64,000 nt of DNA. It comes from Shewanella mesophila (GTDB taxonomy: Bacteria > Pseudomonadota > Gammaproteobacteria > Enterobacterales > Shewanellaceae). This document shows, piece by piece, positions 37,763 through 45,264 of the stretch. A model generated the notes under the pieces. It was not told the DNA's origin, did no database searches, and was given only the letters and a program-made list of their open reading frames with translations. The stretch covers positions 682,001 to 746,000 of the forward strand of contig NZ_CP080421.1 of NCBI RefSeq assembly GCF_019457515.1, read 5' to 3'. Made by a program: the position numbers and the translations under genes. Numbering within the stretch: the stretch's first letter is position 1; each line of letters begins with the position of its first letter.

Positions 37763-39195
37763 TGAATAATAAAGTCACATCCAAACCTAGCAGCAACACC
37801 AAAACCGTTTTTCCGCGGATGTTCTGGATCGCTAACGGGGTCGAACTACTTGAGCGCGCCGCCTATTATGGCGTGTTTATTGTTATCACTCTTTATCTAT
37901 CGCGTATATTGGGTTTTAGCGATGTTGAAGCGGCTTGGCTTGCGGGCTCCTTCTCTGCAGGTCTCTATTTCTTACCCACATTCAGTGGCGCGCTGGCCGA
38001 CAAAATTGGCTTTAGAGGCGCCTTGTTATTGGCGTTTGGCCTATTGACCATAGGTTATGCGTCACTCGCCATTTTCCCGATATTAATCGAGACTCAAGGG
38101 CTGGTGGAATACGGTAAAGACACCGTCTACCATGGCTTGAGAGAAGCCGATATTCGCTGGGCGATTATTCCGATCTTAGTCGTCATCATGATCGGTGGCT
38201 CCTTTATTAAGGCGGTGATCACCGGAACCGTTGCGTTGTCGACGACCACAGAGACGCGTGCCAAAGGTTTCTCTATTTTCTACATGATGGTTAATATAGG
38301 GGCGTTTTCGGGTAAAACTGTGGTTAAACCCCTGCGTGAGTCTATGGGCGATCTGGGGTTAATTAACCTCAACTACTTCGCTGCCACCATGACATTTATC
38401 GCTTTTGTCAGTATTTTCCTGTTCTTTAAAAGTACCGACAACGAGCGCTCAGGCAAGAGCCTTGGTCAAATTTGGCAAGCATTAACTAAGGTGCTGGCGA
38501 ATGGCCGTTTGATTTCGCTTACTGTGATCATTTCTGGCTTTTGGATGGTGCAACATCAGCTTTATGCCACCATGCCAAAATATGTGTTACGCATGGCAGG
38601 CGAAGGCTCATCGCCGTCTTGGTACGCTAACGTGAATCCGCTGGTAGTCTTCTTGTGTGTGAGTCTGGTTACCGCAATGATGGCTAAACGTAGCGCGCTT
38701 TCTTCGATGACCATAGGCATGTTTATTATGCCAGTATCGGCACTATTAATGGCATCGGGCAATATGTTTGCTGGCAGTGAAACCATTTTAGGTATGCATC
38801 CTATTGCGGCTATGATGATCATAGGGATCGTATTTCAAGGGTTAGCGGAGTGCTTTATTTCGCCTCGTTTCTTGGAATACTTTTCATTGCAGGCACCTAA
38901 GGGCGAAGAGGGCTTGTACTTAGGTTTCTCTCATCTGCATTCGTTTATTAGTTCACTGCTAGGCTTTGGTTTGTCAGGATATTTGCTCGAAGCGTATTGC
39001 CCAGATCCTCGTACCTTTAGCGACCATGCTTTGTGGGTTGAAGCCTCATCACATGCACACTACATCTGGTATGTGTTTGCCGGTATTGCTAGTGTTTCAG
39101 CAGTATCTCTAATTATCTATGGCGCAGTAATTAAACGTCTCGATGCCAAAGACAGTGATAGCGATAAAGGTGAGGCCGAACTCGCCAACGCTTAA
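37762..39195 (+). CDS. MFS transporter, POT/peptide-transporter-like
   Basis: 477 residues with about 12 hydrophobic segments. The beginning (FWIANGVELLERAAYYGVFIVITLYL) resembles the E-x-x-E-R-x-x-Y-Y/F-G segment of the proton-dependent oligopeptide (POT) family, and FSIFYMMVNIGAFSG matches the family's FYxxINxG block. A proton symporter for peptides or a related solute is likely. A terminator follows 29 bp after the stop. The gene stands alone. Confidence 0.75.
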   Translation: MNNKVTSKPSSNTKTVFPRMFWIANGVELLERAAYYGVFIVITLYLSRILGFSDVEAAWLAGSFSAGLYFLPTFSGALADKIGFRGALLLAFGLLTIGYASLAIFPILIETQGLVEYGKDTVYHGLREADIRWAIIPILVVIMIGGSFIKAVITGTVALSTTTETRAKGFSIFYMMVNIGAFSGKTVVKPLRESMGDLGLINLNYFAATMTFIAFVSIFLFFKSTDNERSGKSLGQIWQALTKVLANGRLISLTVIISGFWMVQHQLYATMPKYVLRMAGEGSSPSWYANVNPLVVFLCVSLVTAMMAKRSALSSMTIGMFIMPVSALLMASGNMFAGSETILGMHPIAAMMIIGIVFQGLAECFISPRFLEYFSLQAPKGEEGLYLGFSHLHSFISSLLGFGLSGYLLEAYCPDPRTFSDHALWVEASSHAHYIWYVFAGIASVSAVSLIIYGAVIKRLDAKDSDSDKGEAELANA

Positions 39196-39206
39196 CTCTT
39201 CAAATC

Positions 39207-39225
39207 TTATACTGATTGATATTAA
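39207..39225. repeat. Short copy of the MITE-end motif
   Basis: TTATACTGATTGATATTAA differs at one base from the 18-base end motif at 56408 (TTATACTGATTGGTATTA). It abuts the terminator of the MFS gene. Confidence 0.5.
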
Positions 39226-39270
39226 CCCCTGCGCTGCATTTATGCTGGCCAAGCGCAGGGGCTTTTTATT
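39225..39270 (+). terminator. Intrinsic terminator after the MFS gene
   Basis: CCCCTGCGCT and AGCGCAGGGG arms (10 bp) with a 15-nt loop, followed by CTTTTTATT. Confidence 0.88.
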
Positions 39271-39318
39271 GATTAACCCGTTTAACCACTCTTACCTAAC
39301 GCACTTTCGGTAAAACAT

Positions 39319-39327
39319 TGCTATAAT
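39319..39327 (+). promoter_or_regulatory. Extended -10 promoter candidate for dbpA
   Basis: TGCTATAAT is a consensus extended -10 element, 150 bp before the dbpA start; no -35 is needed for this type and none is evident. Confidence 0.5.
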
Positions 39328-39477
39328 CGCCGCCAATACAGGGCAGGGCTTAACGCATTTGGTGATCATAGATGTGGTTGGGTTAGCTAGCCTATCTAAA
39401 AGCGATAACATTCGATTAGCTGCGCACGCACGATTAATACTCGGCCTAGCTCAGCATGATCCGACTAGGAAAATACC

Positions 39478-40881
39478 GTGAGCCAAGCCGACAAAAACAC
39501 TGCTACTGGGTTTAATAGCCTGCCGTTAAAACCAGAGTTACTCAATACCTTAACCACCATAGGTTTTGCATCCATGACGCCTATTCAGGCGCAAAGTTTA
39601 CCAGCGATCCTTAATGGCGAAGATGTCATTGGTCAGGGCAAAACGGGCTCAGGCAAAACCGCGGCCTTTGGTTTAGGTCTGCTGAATAAGCTTGATGTAA
39701 AACGTTTTCGTATTCAGGCACTAGTCATGTGCCCAACCCGTGAATTGGCCGACCAAGTAGCAGCCGATCTACGTACCTTGGCGCGTGGTATTCACAATAT
39801 TAAAATCTTAACCCTTTGCGGCGGCGTACCTATGGGGCCACAAATTGGCTCACTAGAACATGGCGCGCACATCATTGTGGGTACACCAGGTCGTATTATC
39901 GATCATCTCGATCGCGGCCGTTTAGATCTTGAGAACGTTAACATGCTAGTGCTCGATGAAGCCGACCGCATGTTAGAGATGGGTTTTCAAAAAGAGCTAG
40001 ACGCCATCATGCTTGAAGTGCCGCGTGAACGTCAGACTTTGCTATTTAGCGCCACTTTCCCTGAGCAAATTCAAACCATTAGTGAACAGTTCTTGGTGAA
40101 TCCCGTGATGGTTAAAGTGGAAGGTAACCATGACGGTAACACTATCGACCAGCATTTTTATGAGTGTGGTAATAACAATGATCGCATGAAAGCCTTGCGT
40201 CTGCTGCTACTGCATCATAAGCCAGAAAGTGCCGTAGTGTTCTGTAATACCAAACGCGAAACCAAAGATGTGGCCGCAAAATTGGCTAATGATGGCTTTT
40301 GTGTGGTCGCCCTTCATGGCGATTTAGAGCAGCGCGATCGTGATCAGATGTTACTTCGATTCGCGAACAAGAGTGCCAGCGTGATGGTGGCAACTGACGT
40401 AGCCGCTCGCGGGCTGGATATCGATGCACTGGATATGGTGGTCAACTACCATGTTGCCTACGACACTGAAGTGCACATTCACCGTATTGGCCGTACCGGC
40501 CGCGCCGGCAGCAAAGGCGCAGCGCATACTTTTTATAATCATGAAGATGGCTATAAGATTGCACTGCTTGAAGATGAAATCGGCCGTGACATCGTTGATG
40601 AAGCGCTGCCGAGCGAAAGCTTACTCGATACCTATCCACCTCAGCCTCGCATGGTGACGATTCAAATTGACGGTGGTAAGAAGAACAAAGTACGTCCTGG
40701 CGATATCTTAGGTTGCCTAACGGGTGACAACGGCATCGAAGGCTGCGAAGTGGGTAAGATTAAGATCACCGAATTCCGCTCCTATGTTGCCGTTGATCGT
40801 AAAGTGTTGAATAAGGCGCTCAATAAGATCGTCAAAGGTAAGCTCAAGGGTAAGAGTTATCGGGCGTGGGAACTGCGCTAA
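39478..40881 (+). CDS. dbpA: ATP-dependent RNA helicase DbpA
   Basis: 467 residues from GTG 39478. DEAD-box core: Q motif FxxLPLKPELLNTL...GFASMTPIQAQSLP, motif I GKTGSGKT, motif II DEAD, motif III SAT, motif [12 protein letters not shown]. The C-terminal DbpA RNA-binding domain (about 390-467, VRPGDILGCLTGDNGIEGCEVGKI) that recognises 23S rRNA hairpin 92 is present, which separates it from other DEAD proteins. It acts in 50S subunit assembly. Confidence 0.95.
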   Translation: MSQADKNTATGFNSLPLKPELLNTLTTIGFASMTPIQAQSLPAILNGEDVIGQGKTGSGKTAAFGLGLLNKLDVKRFRIQALVMCPTRELADQVAADLRTLARGIHNIKILTLCGGVPMGPQIGSLEHGAHIIVGTPGRIIDHLDRGRLDLENVNMLVLDEADRMLEMGFQKELDAIMLEVPRERQTLLFSATFPEQIQTISEQFLVNPVMVKVEGNHDGNTIDQHFYECGNNNDRMKALRLLLLHHKPESAVVFCNTKRETKDVAAKLANDGFCVVALHGDLEQRDRDQMLLRFANKSASVMVATDVAARGLDIDALDMVVNYHVAYDTEVHIHRIGRTGRAGSKGAAHTFYNHEDGYKIALLEDEIGRDIVDEALPSESLLDTYPPQPRMVTIQIDGGKKNKVRPGDILGCLTGDNGIEGCEVGKIKITEFRSYVAVDRKVLNKALNKIVKGKLKGKSYRAWELR

Positions 40882-40979
40882 CTTATCGCGCTAATTCATT
40901 GCGTTAGCTAGCGATTGGCTTAATTAGCTATAAGGATTTAGCTTGCGTGGGTGTTTGCTATTAACACTGATTTGATGAG

Positions 40980-41008
40980 AGGAGCTAACTAACATTAGCT
41001 CCTTTTTT
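40980..41008 (+). terminator. Intrinsic terminator after dbpA
   Basis: GGAGCTAA and TTAGCTCC arms around CTAACA, followed by six T. The accessory region begins just beyond. Confidence 0.9.
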
Positions 41009-41131
41009 GTGTTTTTTAGGGTTTAGCGTATGGCTGGATTGGGATTGGTTAAGTGGGGGGAGCCCTTCATCGCAAATTATCACCCTCGGTGGATGCACCA
41101 ATGTCGTGAACACATGGATGTGATAGAACGA

Positions 41132-41395
41132 CCTAATGTGCAAACGCTTCTACGACACGGTGAGTGAAGCGTAGCTTAGCGCTAACGAACGAGAGGCATG
41201 GACGACGAACTGGTTTTTAGACATGGACGTAGTTCAAGCACATCCTTGTGGGCTTTTCGCCAGCATCTGACGTGAATGGATTCACAAATGCCGCGGTGAC
41301 ATGGATGCCAGAGAGTGGCCATGCTGGCAAAGGCCGCAGACGAGTTTACACTTAGTCATTTCGTCTCTTCGATTTGGCTGTGTTTGGTACCATAA
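41132..41395 (+). repeat. Accessory-region structured repeat, copy R1 (forward)
   Basis: Shares with copy R2 the ordered blocks AATGTGCAA, GGTGAGTGAAGC.TAGCTT, AACGAGAG, GAACTGG.TTTTAGA, GCACATCC.TGTGGGCT, CATCTGA, AATGCCG and TCTCTTCGATTTG.C. The variable stem is GTGAAT-GG-ATTCAC at 41272-41285. A further palindrome CACATGGATGTG lies just outside at 41111. No open frame. It fills most of the gap between dbpA and the acetyltransferase gene; 41009-41131 otherwise shows nothing recognisable. Confidence 0.85.
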
Positions 41396-41595
41396 GTGAA
41401 TTCATGTACGGCTGCATATATTGAAACCTGAATCAGGTTGTGGATCTAATGGCGCTGAGTATTGATATTCGCTAGAAGCTGGTTATGTTGTTGATAAATC
41501 ATGGTTGGCTATCGCTTTATTCTGATGCTTTCCCTCGTCAGCTAGTCGTGCTTCTGTTATCTTCTCTGCTTCTACTTGTTACACTGATTATATAT

Positions 41596-42153
41596 ATGAA
41601 ATCAAAAGTTATTATTGAAACTTCACGCACGAGTTTAATGATGCTAGGTCCTAATGATGCGTCCTTGATGGTTGAGTATTACTGTCGCAACAAACAGCAT
41701 TTAGCGCAGTGGGAACCAAAGCGTGAGCCTGATTTCTATGGTGTTGGCCATTGGAAAGCAGCATTGATTGAAAGCTATATGATGTATGAGGCTGGATCTG
41801 CTCTTAAGTTGGTCGCACTGAATAAGGAGAGAAGCGAGGTAATTGGTGTCTGTAATTTTACTAATATCATCGGCGGGATATTTCAAGCATGCAACCTAGG
41901 TTATGGCTTGAGTGAAAAGTATCAAGGGCAAGGTTATATGCAAGAGATACTCGAGGCGAGTATCGAACACATGTTTTCTAAGCTCGGGCTGCATCGAATT
42001 ATGGCCAACTATATTCCGACGAACCTTCGCAGCGAAGCGCTGCTGACTCGACTCGGTTTTGAGAAAGAAGGTCTCGCGAAGTCTTATCTTAAAATTAACG
42101 GAAAATGGCAAGACCATATACTGACCGCTAAGGTAAATCATGCTCAGGATTAA
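41596..42153 (+). CDS. RimJ-like GNAT acetyltransferase
   Basis: 185 residues from ATG 41596. A longer frame from 41485 would add a hydrophobic segment foreign to the family. ADYY-like MVEYYCRNKQHLAQWEP, CNLGYGLSEKYQGQGYMQE (acetyl-CoA-binding R/Q-x-x-G-x-G/A loop) and HRIMANYIPTNLRSEALLTRLGFEKEG closely follow E. coli RimJ, which acetylates the N-terminal Ala of ribosomal protein S5. It is flanked by two same-orientation repeat copies, so it may be an extra, acquired paralogue. No clear ribosome binding site precedes it. Confidence 0.8.
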   Translation: MKSKVIIETSRTSLMMLGPNDASLMVEYYCRNKQHLAQWEPKREPDFYGVGHWKAALIESYMMYEAGSALKLVALNKERSEVIGVCNFTNIIGGIFQACNLGYGLSEKYQGQGYMQEILEASIEHMFSKLGLHRIMANYIPTNLRSEALLTRLGFEKEGLAKSYLKINGKWQDHILTAKVNHAQD

Positions 42154-42232
42154 CGGGTTTTATCTGAGCGTTTGTACTGGTTTAGTGGGTTTGAAGGTCG
42201 CCCCCTTTGCTGTTACTTAACGCCTGTCCGGC

Positions 42233-42498
42233 TAGGAATGTGCAAGCACTCTTTTGGCTCGGTGAGTGAAGCATAGCTTCGTGCTTATGAACGAGAGACA
42301 GGGATTGTCGAACTGGCTTTTAGATAGGGATATCGTTGCGAGCACATCCATGTGGGCTCTGCGAAATCATCTGACCTCCAAGGACGGAGGGAATGCCGAA
42401 AAATGTCTGGAACATTTTCGGCCATAATTTCGAAGGCCAAAACCGCACTTACACTGGGTCATTTTATCTCTTCGATTTGACAGTGTTTGGTGTGACTT
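42233..42498 (+). repeat. Accessory-region structured repeat, copy R2 (forward)
   Basis: Same block order as R1. Variable stem CCTCC/GGAGG at 42375-42390 around AAGGAC. It also carries GCCGAAAAATGT...ACATTTTCGGC, a long hairpin at about 42395-42422 shared with R4. GAAGC-ATA-GCTTC forms another hairpin near 42269. No coding potential. Confidence 0.85.
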
Positions 42499-42955
42499 GA
42501 GAATTAAAAGCTAAGAAGCTTTGCCCCAATTCCGTGTTTCGACTCGTTATCTCAATCGAAAATCCCTACTTTTGTGCCATACAAAATCTCATCCATTTAC
42601 CTAGTGTTTGGCCTTACCAGAAATCGGCTAATAATGTATGGGTATACAGTCGTATTTAAATTTAGATTTTTTGGTATAAATTTTAGACAAAATCAGTGCA
42701 CACTAATTCCATTCGCAATAAATAAAATCCCATAAAATCAATTAACTATGGTGACAGGTTTTTAGTTAATAGGTTTGGAAAACGCGCATGCGCGTTTTTC
42801 CTGATGGATTACTTATATGAAAAGCGGCAAAATGCTGATAAGTTCTTTGCATACAGATAGTTAACTGTGCGCGTTTTCACTGGTCCAACGAGGTAAACGC
42901 GCATGCGCACGAATAAGCTGTTATATTTTTTGTGATTTTATAAGGGAACTTTATC
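42499..42955 (+). other. AT-rich non-coding leader of the cassette cluster
   Basis: 457 bp without a gene. It contains a perfect 20-bp palindrome AAAACGCGCATGCGCGTTTT at 42779-42798. Further on, GTGCGCGTTT (about 42868) can pair with AAACGCGC...GCGCAC (about 42893-42910), and the pair is bracketed by TTAAC and GTTAT. This bracketed structure could be an atypical attC, but the core sites do not fit consensus well. The rest shows nothing I recognise. Confidence 0.4.
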
Positions 42956-43255
42956 TTGAAAGTAATTCGTCATGAATTCAATGAGGCTATCAATAATGCA
43001 ACTTCAATTGATTTATCTGAATTGCAATTAAAAGAATTAAAAAGTTATTTACTATCTTGTAAAGCGGTATTGAAAGCATCTCATCCATATCATCCTCAAA
43101 TTAATAGTGCGCTAACTTTATTAGAGCATAATTATGGCAATATATTTAAATGGTATCAAAAGCCATTAGGTTTAGTTCTCATTGCTGGATTGGGTGGTGT
43201 TGTTACTTATGGCTTATTAATCCTTTTAGGCTGGGTTAATTTACCGCAAGGTTAG
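42956..43255 (+). CDS. Cassette protein A: small protein with C-terminal membrane helix
   Basis: 99 residues from TTG 42956, with AAGGGAA about 8 nt upstream. A soluble helical N-terminus (LSELQLKELKSYLLSCKAVLKASHPYHPQINSALTLLEHNYGN) is followed by a hydrophobic segment at about 69-93 (PLGLVLIAGLGGVVTYGLLI). The gene is visibly more AT-rich than its core neighbours. An attC site starts 21 bp after the stop, so it is integron cassette cargo. No family recognised; a membrane-tethered accessory function can only be guessed. Confidence 0.7.
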   Translation: MKVIRHEFNEAINNATSIDLSELQLKELKSYLLSCKAVLKASHPYHPQINSALTLLEHNYGNIFKWYQKPLGLVLIAGLGGVVTYGLLILLGWVNLPQG

Positions 43256-43276
43256 GTTTGCTTATTTGAAGCAAAA

Positions 43277-43385
43277 TATAACAAGGCAAATCAATCAGAC
43301 GCATAACGGTTGTCGCCGTTTTTGCTAAAACAAAAAGCCAGCAAAAACATCGCCAACCTACGCGCTGTTGTTTGCGGCGTTAGTT
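43277..43385 (+). repeat. Integron attC site 1
   Basis: Starts TATAACAAGGC (R'' core) and ends GCGGCGTTAG (R' core GTTAG, 43379-43383). Between them GGTTGTCGCCGTTTTTGCT (about 43308) is almost the inverse of AGCAAAAACATCGCCAACC (about 43340), giving the long imperfect hairpin with few mismatches expected of attC. About 109 bp long. Confidence 0.85.
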
Positions 43386-43405
43386 TCCAAAAATAGGATC
43401 GAGAA

Positions 43406-43729
43406 ATGTTCGGTATATTCAAGAAAAAGGAAGATGAATGGCCATTCGATCAGCCGAAGAACTGTGCTGTTTTTACTATTCGGCAAATCATAGAAGGTGA
43501 ATATCCGATTCAAGTTGTATATCACGACTTGGAAGATGATGGGTGGCAGTTTGTAAGCAATATTGAATACACAATGGAAGATGCCAAACTGGTTGGCCTA
43601 GAAGAAATTACTAAAATTGACCCTACTGTATTCGAGGTCGCCAAGATCGAACCAGGCTACCACGCTTGGCGAAACAAAGTCGGTGACAAGTGGACAATCG
43701 CCAAAACTCCCGAGCAACCCGATGAGTAA
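43406..43729 (+). CDS. Cassette protein B: small acidic cytoplasmic protein
   Basis: 107 residues from ATG 43406 with GAG about 6 nt upstream. MFGIFKKKEDEWPFDQPKN, then CAVFTIRQIIEGEYPIQVVYHD and DDGWQFVSNIEYTMEDAKLVGLEEI. I remember similar short proteins with a KK-x-E-WPFDQ start and a W-Q-F block as integron cassette cargo of unknown function; they may be DUF2185-like or immunity-like proteins, but I cannot confirm that. It sits exactly between attC1 and attC2, as a single-gene cassette. Confidence 0.75.
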   Translation: MFGIFKKKEDEWPFDQPKNCAVFTIRQIIEGEYPIQVVYHDLEDDGWQFVSNIEYTMEDAKLVGLEEITKIDPTVFEVAKIEPGYHAWRNKVGDKWTIAKTPEQPDE

Positions 43730-43828
43730 ACTAACAAACGGCTGCACCGGACAAATTTTCGCTGTCACCTTTTTTGCGCGGCAAAAAAGCCGCCATCAAA
43801 AATTTGCTCGGTGAGCCGGGCGTTAGAG
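43729..43828 (+). repeat. Integron attC site 2
   Basis: Starts AACTAACAAACGGC at the stop codon of cassette gene B and ends GGGCGTTAGAGC. The inner arms GACAAATTTTCGCTG... and ...CATCAAAAATTTGCTC are imperfect inverses; GCCGCGCAAAAAAGG-type pairing closes the middle (TTTTTTGCGCGGCAAAAAAG). About 100 bp. Confidence 0.85.
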
Positions 43829-43851
43829 CTACCACAAGGATTGGAGTCAAA

Positions 43852-44178
43852 TTGAAACTTTTCATTCTATTTCTCGCACTGTTTTCGGCTGCTGCAAGTT
43901 CCCAAGAAACACATGACTCACCTGTTAAAGCTGTTGGCAGTTCTTGCTTTAAAGAGCCTACTTGGCCTAATGAAAGTGCCAGCAAATATTTGTGTGTCTT
44001 TGAGCTAAATACTGTTAGCCCTTTCTTTGAAGAAAACAAACGTGTGGAAGTTATAAATAGCTTTGTGAAATCTCAAAGCTCGAAGTGCGTGGTATCTGAT
44101 GGCGTTGAAATGACAGATCCAAAAGCGACTATCGATCATGCTATGTTTTTAATTGTCTATCATGTCAGTTGCGGTTAA
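43852..44178 (+). CDS. Cassette protein C: small secreted cysteine-containing protein
   Basis: 108 residues from TTG 43852, chosen because GGAG lies 5 nt upstream and the N-terminus becomes a signal peptide (MKLFILFLALFSAAASSQ). A longer frame from 43774 would start inside attC2. The mature part has four Cys (SSCFKE; YLCVFE; SKCVVS; VSCG at the end), compatible with two disulfides in the periplasm. No family recognised. Third cassette cargo, bounded by attC2 and attC3. Confidence 0.75.
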   Translation: MKLFILFLALFSAAASSQETHDSPVKAVGSSCFKEPTWPNESASKYLCVFELNTVSPFFEENKRVEVINSFVKSQSSKCVVSDGVEMTDPKATIDHAMFLIVYHVSCG

Positions 44179-44184
44179 GTTAGG

Positions 44185-44284
44185 CTCTAACAAGCTAATA
44201 AATAAGGACAAAAAACAGTTTGCTGTTTTCGTTCCTCAACATTTCAGCCAACAATTTTTTGCCCATTATTAGGGCGTTAGCCAT
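44185..44284 (+). repeat. Integron attC site 3
   Basis: Starts CTCTAACAAGC and ends AGGGCGTTAGCC. CTAAC..GCTAATAA..GGACAAAAAAC on the left is inversely related to the right end TTTTTTGCCCATTATTAGGGCGTTAG read in part; a small GCAAAC...-type terminal loop with CAGTTTGCTG lies in the centre. About 100 bp. No further cassette gene follows before the tandem repeats. Confidence 0.8.
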
Positions 44285-44332
44285 AGAAATATTAATCTTA
44301 AACTCACATAGTAGAGCAAAAGTCCTAACTCA

Positions 44333-44624
44333 AAAATGTCCAGAAATGAGTTAACTTGTGATTGCCCAAGAGGTACCAGTAAGGTCAAATCGAAGAGATA
44401 GAAAACTCGGTGTGAACACAGTTGTGACCTTCCGAGGCATGGACGCCGAGGTAGAGCTCACATGGAAGTGCTCGTAGCGCGTCACAAATGTGTTTGCACA
44501 TGAGGCCTGCTGCAAGCGATTCAAAACAATGAAGGTTAACGCTACCATCAGCCATACCAAAAACCAATTCAGCCAAATGTTATAAGCCAAAAATGCCAAC
44601 ACCTTCATTCAAAGGTAAACCCAC
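44333..44624 (-). repeat. Accessory-region structured repeat, copy R3 (reverse, internally deleted)
   Basis: First unit of a head-to-tail array. Begins GTCCAGAAATGAGTTAACTTGT and contains CAAATCGAAGAG and CACAAATGTGTTTGCACATGAGGCC. Compared with R4 about 110 bp are missing from the middle. The equivalent variable hairpin is GGC-ATGGAC-GCC at about 44436-44447. The right part (CATGAAGGTTAACGCTACCATCAGC-like) matches R4. The block 44179-45264 has no gene; these repeats fill it. Confidence 0.8.
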
Positions 44625-45030
44625 TTTTGTCCAAAAATAAGTCAGATTGTGCTAGTCGCACAATTACCGTTAAATCGAAGAGACGATAGATATGGGTGTA
44701 AACACGTTTTTGGCCTTCGAAATCAGGACCGAAAATGTTCCCGACATTTTTCGGCATTCCCTACATCCATGTAGGTCAGATTATTTGGTAGAGCCCACAG
44801 GGAAGTACTCGAACAACCTCCCTGTTAAAGGCCAGTTCGGCATCCCTGCTTCTCGTTCGTTAGCATGAAGCTGTGCTTCACTCACCGTGCCAAAAATGTG
44901 TTTGCACATAAGCCTGCCGTAGGCAATTCAAAACCATGAAGGTCAACGCTGCCATCAGCGAAGTAAAAACCTATGCTGTTAAAGGTTACAAGCTAAAAAG
45001 CCAGTACCTTCATTCGAAGATCTACATACT
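44625..45030 (-). repeat. Accessory-region structured repeat, copy R4 (reverse, longest)
   Basis: 406 bp from GTCCAAAAATAAGTCAG to the next unit. Variable stem CCTACAT-CC-ATGTAGG at 44760-44775. Contains the CCGAAAATGTT...ACATTTTTCGG hairpin also present in R2, and on the opposite strand GGTGAGTGAAGCACAGCTTC, AACGAACGAGAAGCAGGGATG and GTCTCTTCGATTTAAC, in the same order as R1 and R2. Confidence 0.85.
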
Positions 45031-45256
45031 TTTGTCTAAAAATAAGTCAGCTTGTATGTACGAGTCACACTATTAACGCTAAATCGAAGAGACGATAGAC
45101 GCCCAGTGTAGATACACTGGTGAGCGGCCCTGTCAGTGCGGCATTAGTGAGTCCATTCACATCAGATGTTTCGGCAGAGCCTACAGGGAATGTACTTGTG
45201 GCGTCTCACTGGCATCTGCACATGAGCCCACCGCAGGAGATAAGCTCACCATGAAG
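45031..45256 (-). repeat. Accessory-region structured repeat, copy R5 (reverse, truncated)
   Basis: Begins TTGTCTAAAAATAAGTCAG like R4 and has TAAATCGAAGAGACGATAGA. Variable stem GTGAG/TTCAC at 45147-45160 around TCCA. A different extra hairpin, CCAGTGTA-GA-TACACTGG, at 45106-45123 replaces the one in R2 and R4. Ends at CACCATGAAGCC just before the stop of the GFA gene. Confidence 0.8.
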
Positions 45257-45264
45257 CCTTAATA

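Noticed and set aside
41485..41595. N-terminal membrane segment on the RimJ-like protein
   Set aside because: RimJ family members start near ATG 41596; the extra hydrophobic stretch has no family support.
43731..44039. Minus-strand gene of about 102 codons
   Set aside because: It runs through attC2 and antisense to cassette gene C; composition and lack of a ribosome site mark it as a shadow.
44351..44608. Small minus-strand genes in the repeat region
   Set aside because: They lie wholly within repeat R3, are not preserved in R4 or R5, and have no ribosome binding site.
44333..45256. CRISPR array (three tandem repeats)
   Set aside because: Units are 226-406 bp, diverged and hairpin-rich, with no short constant repeat or spacers of equal length, and no cas genes nearby.
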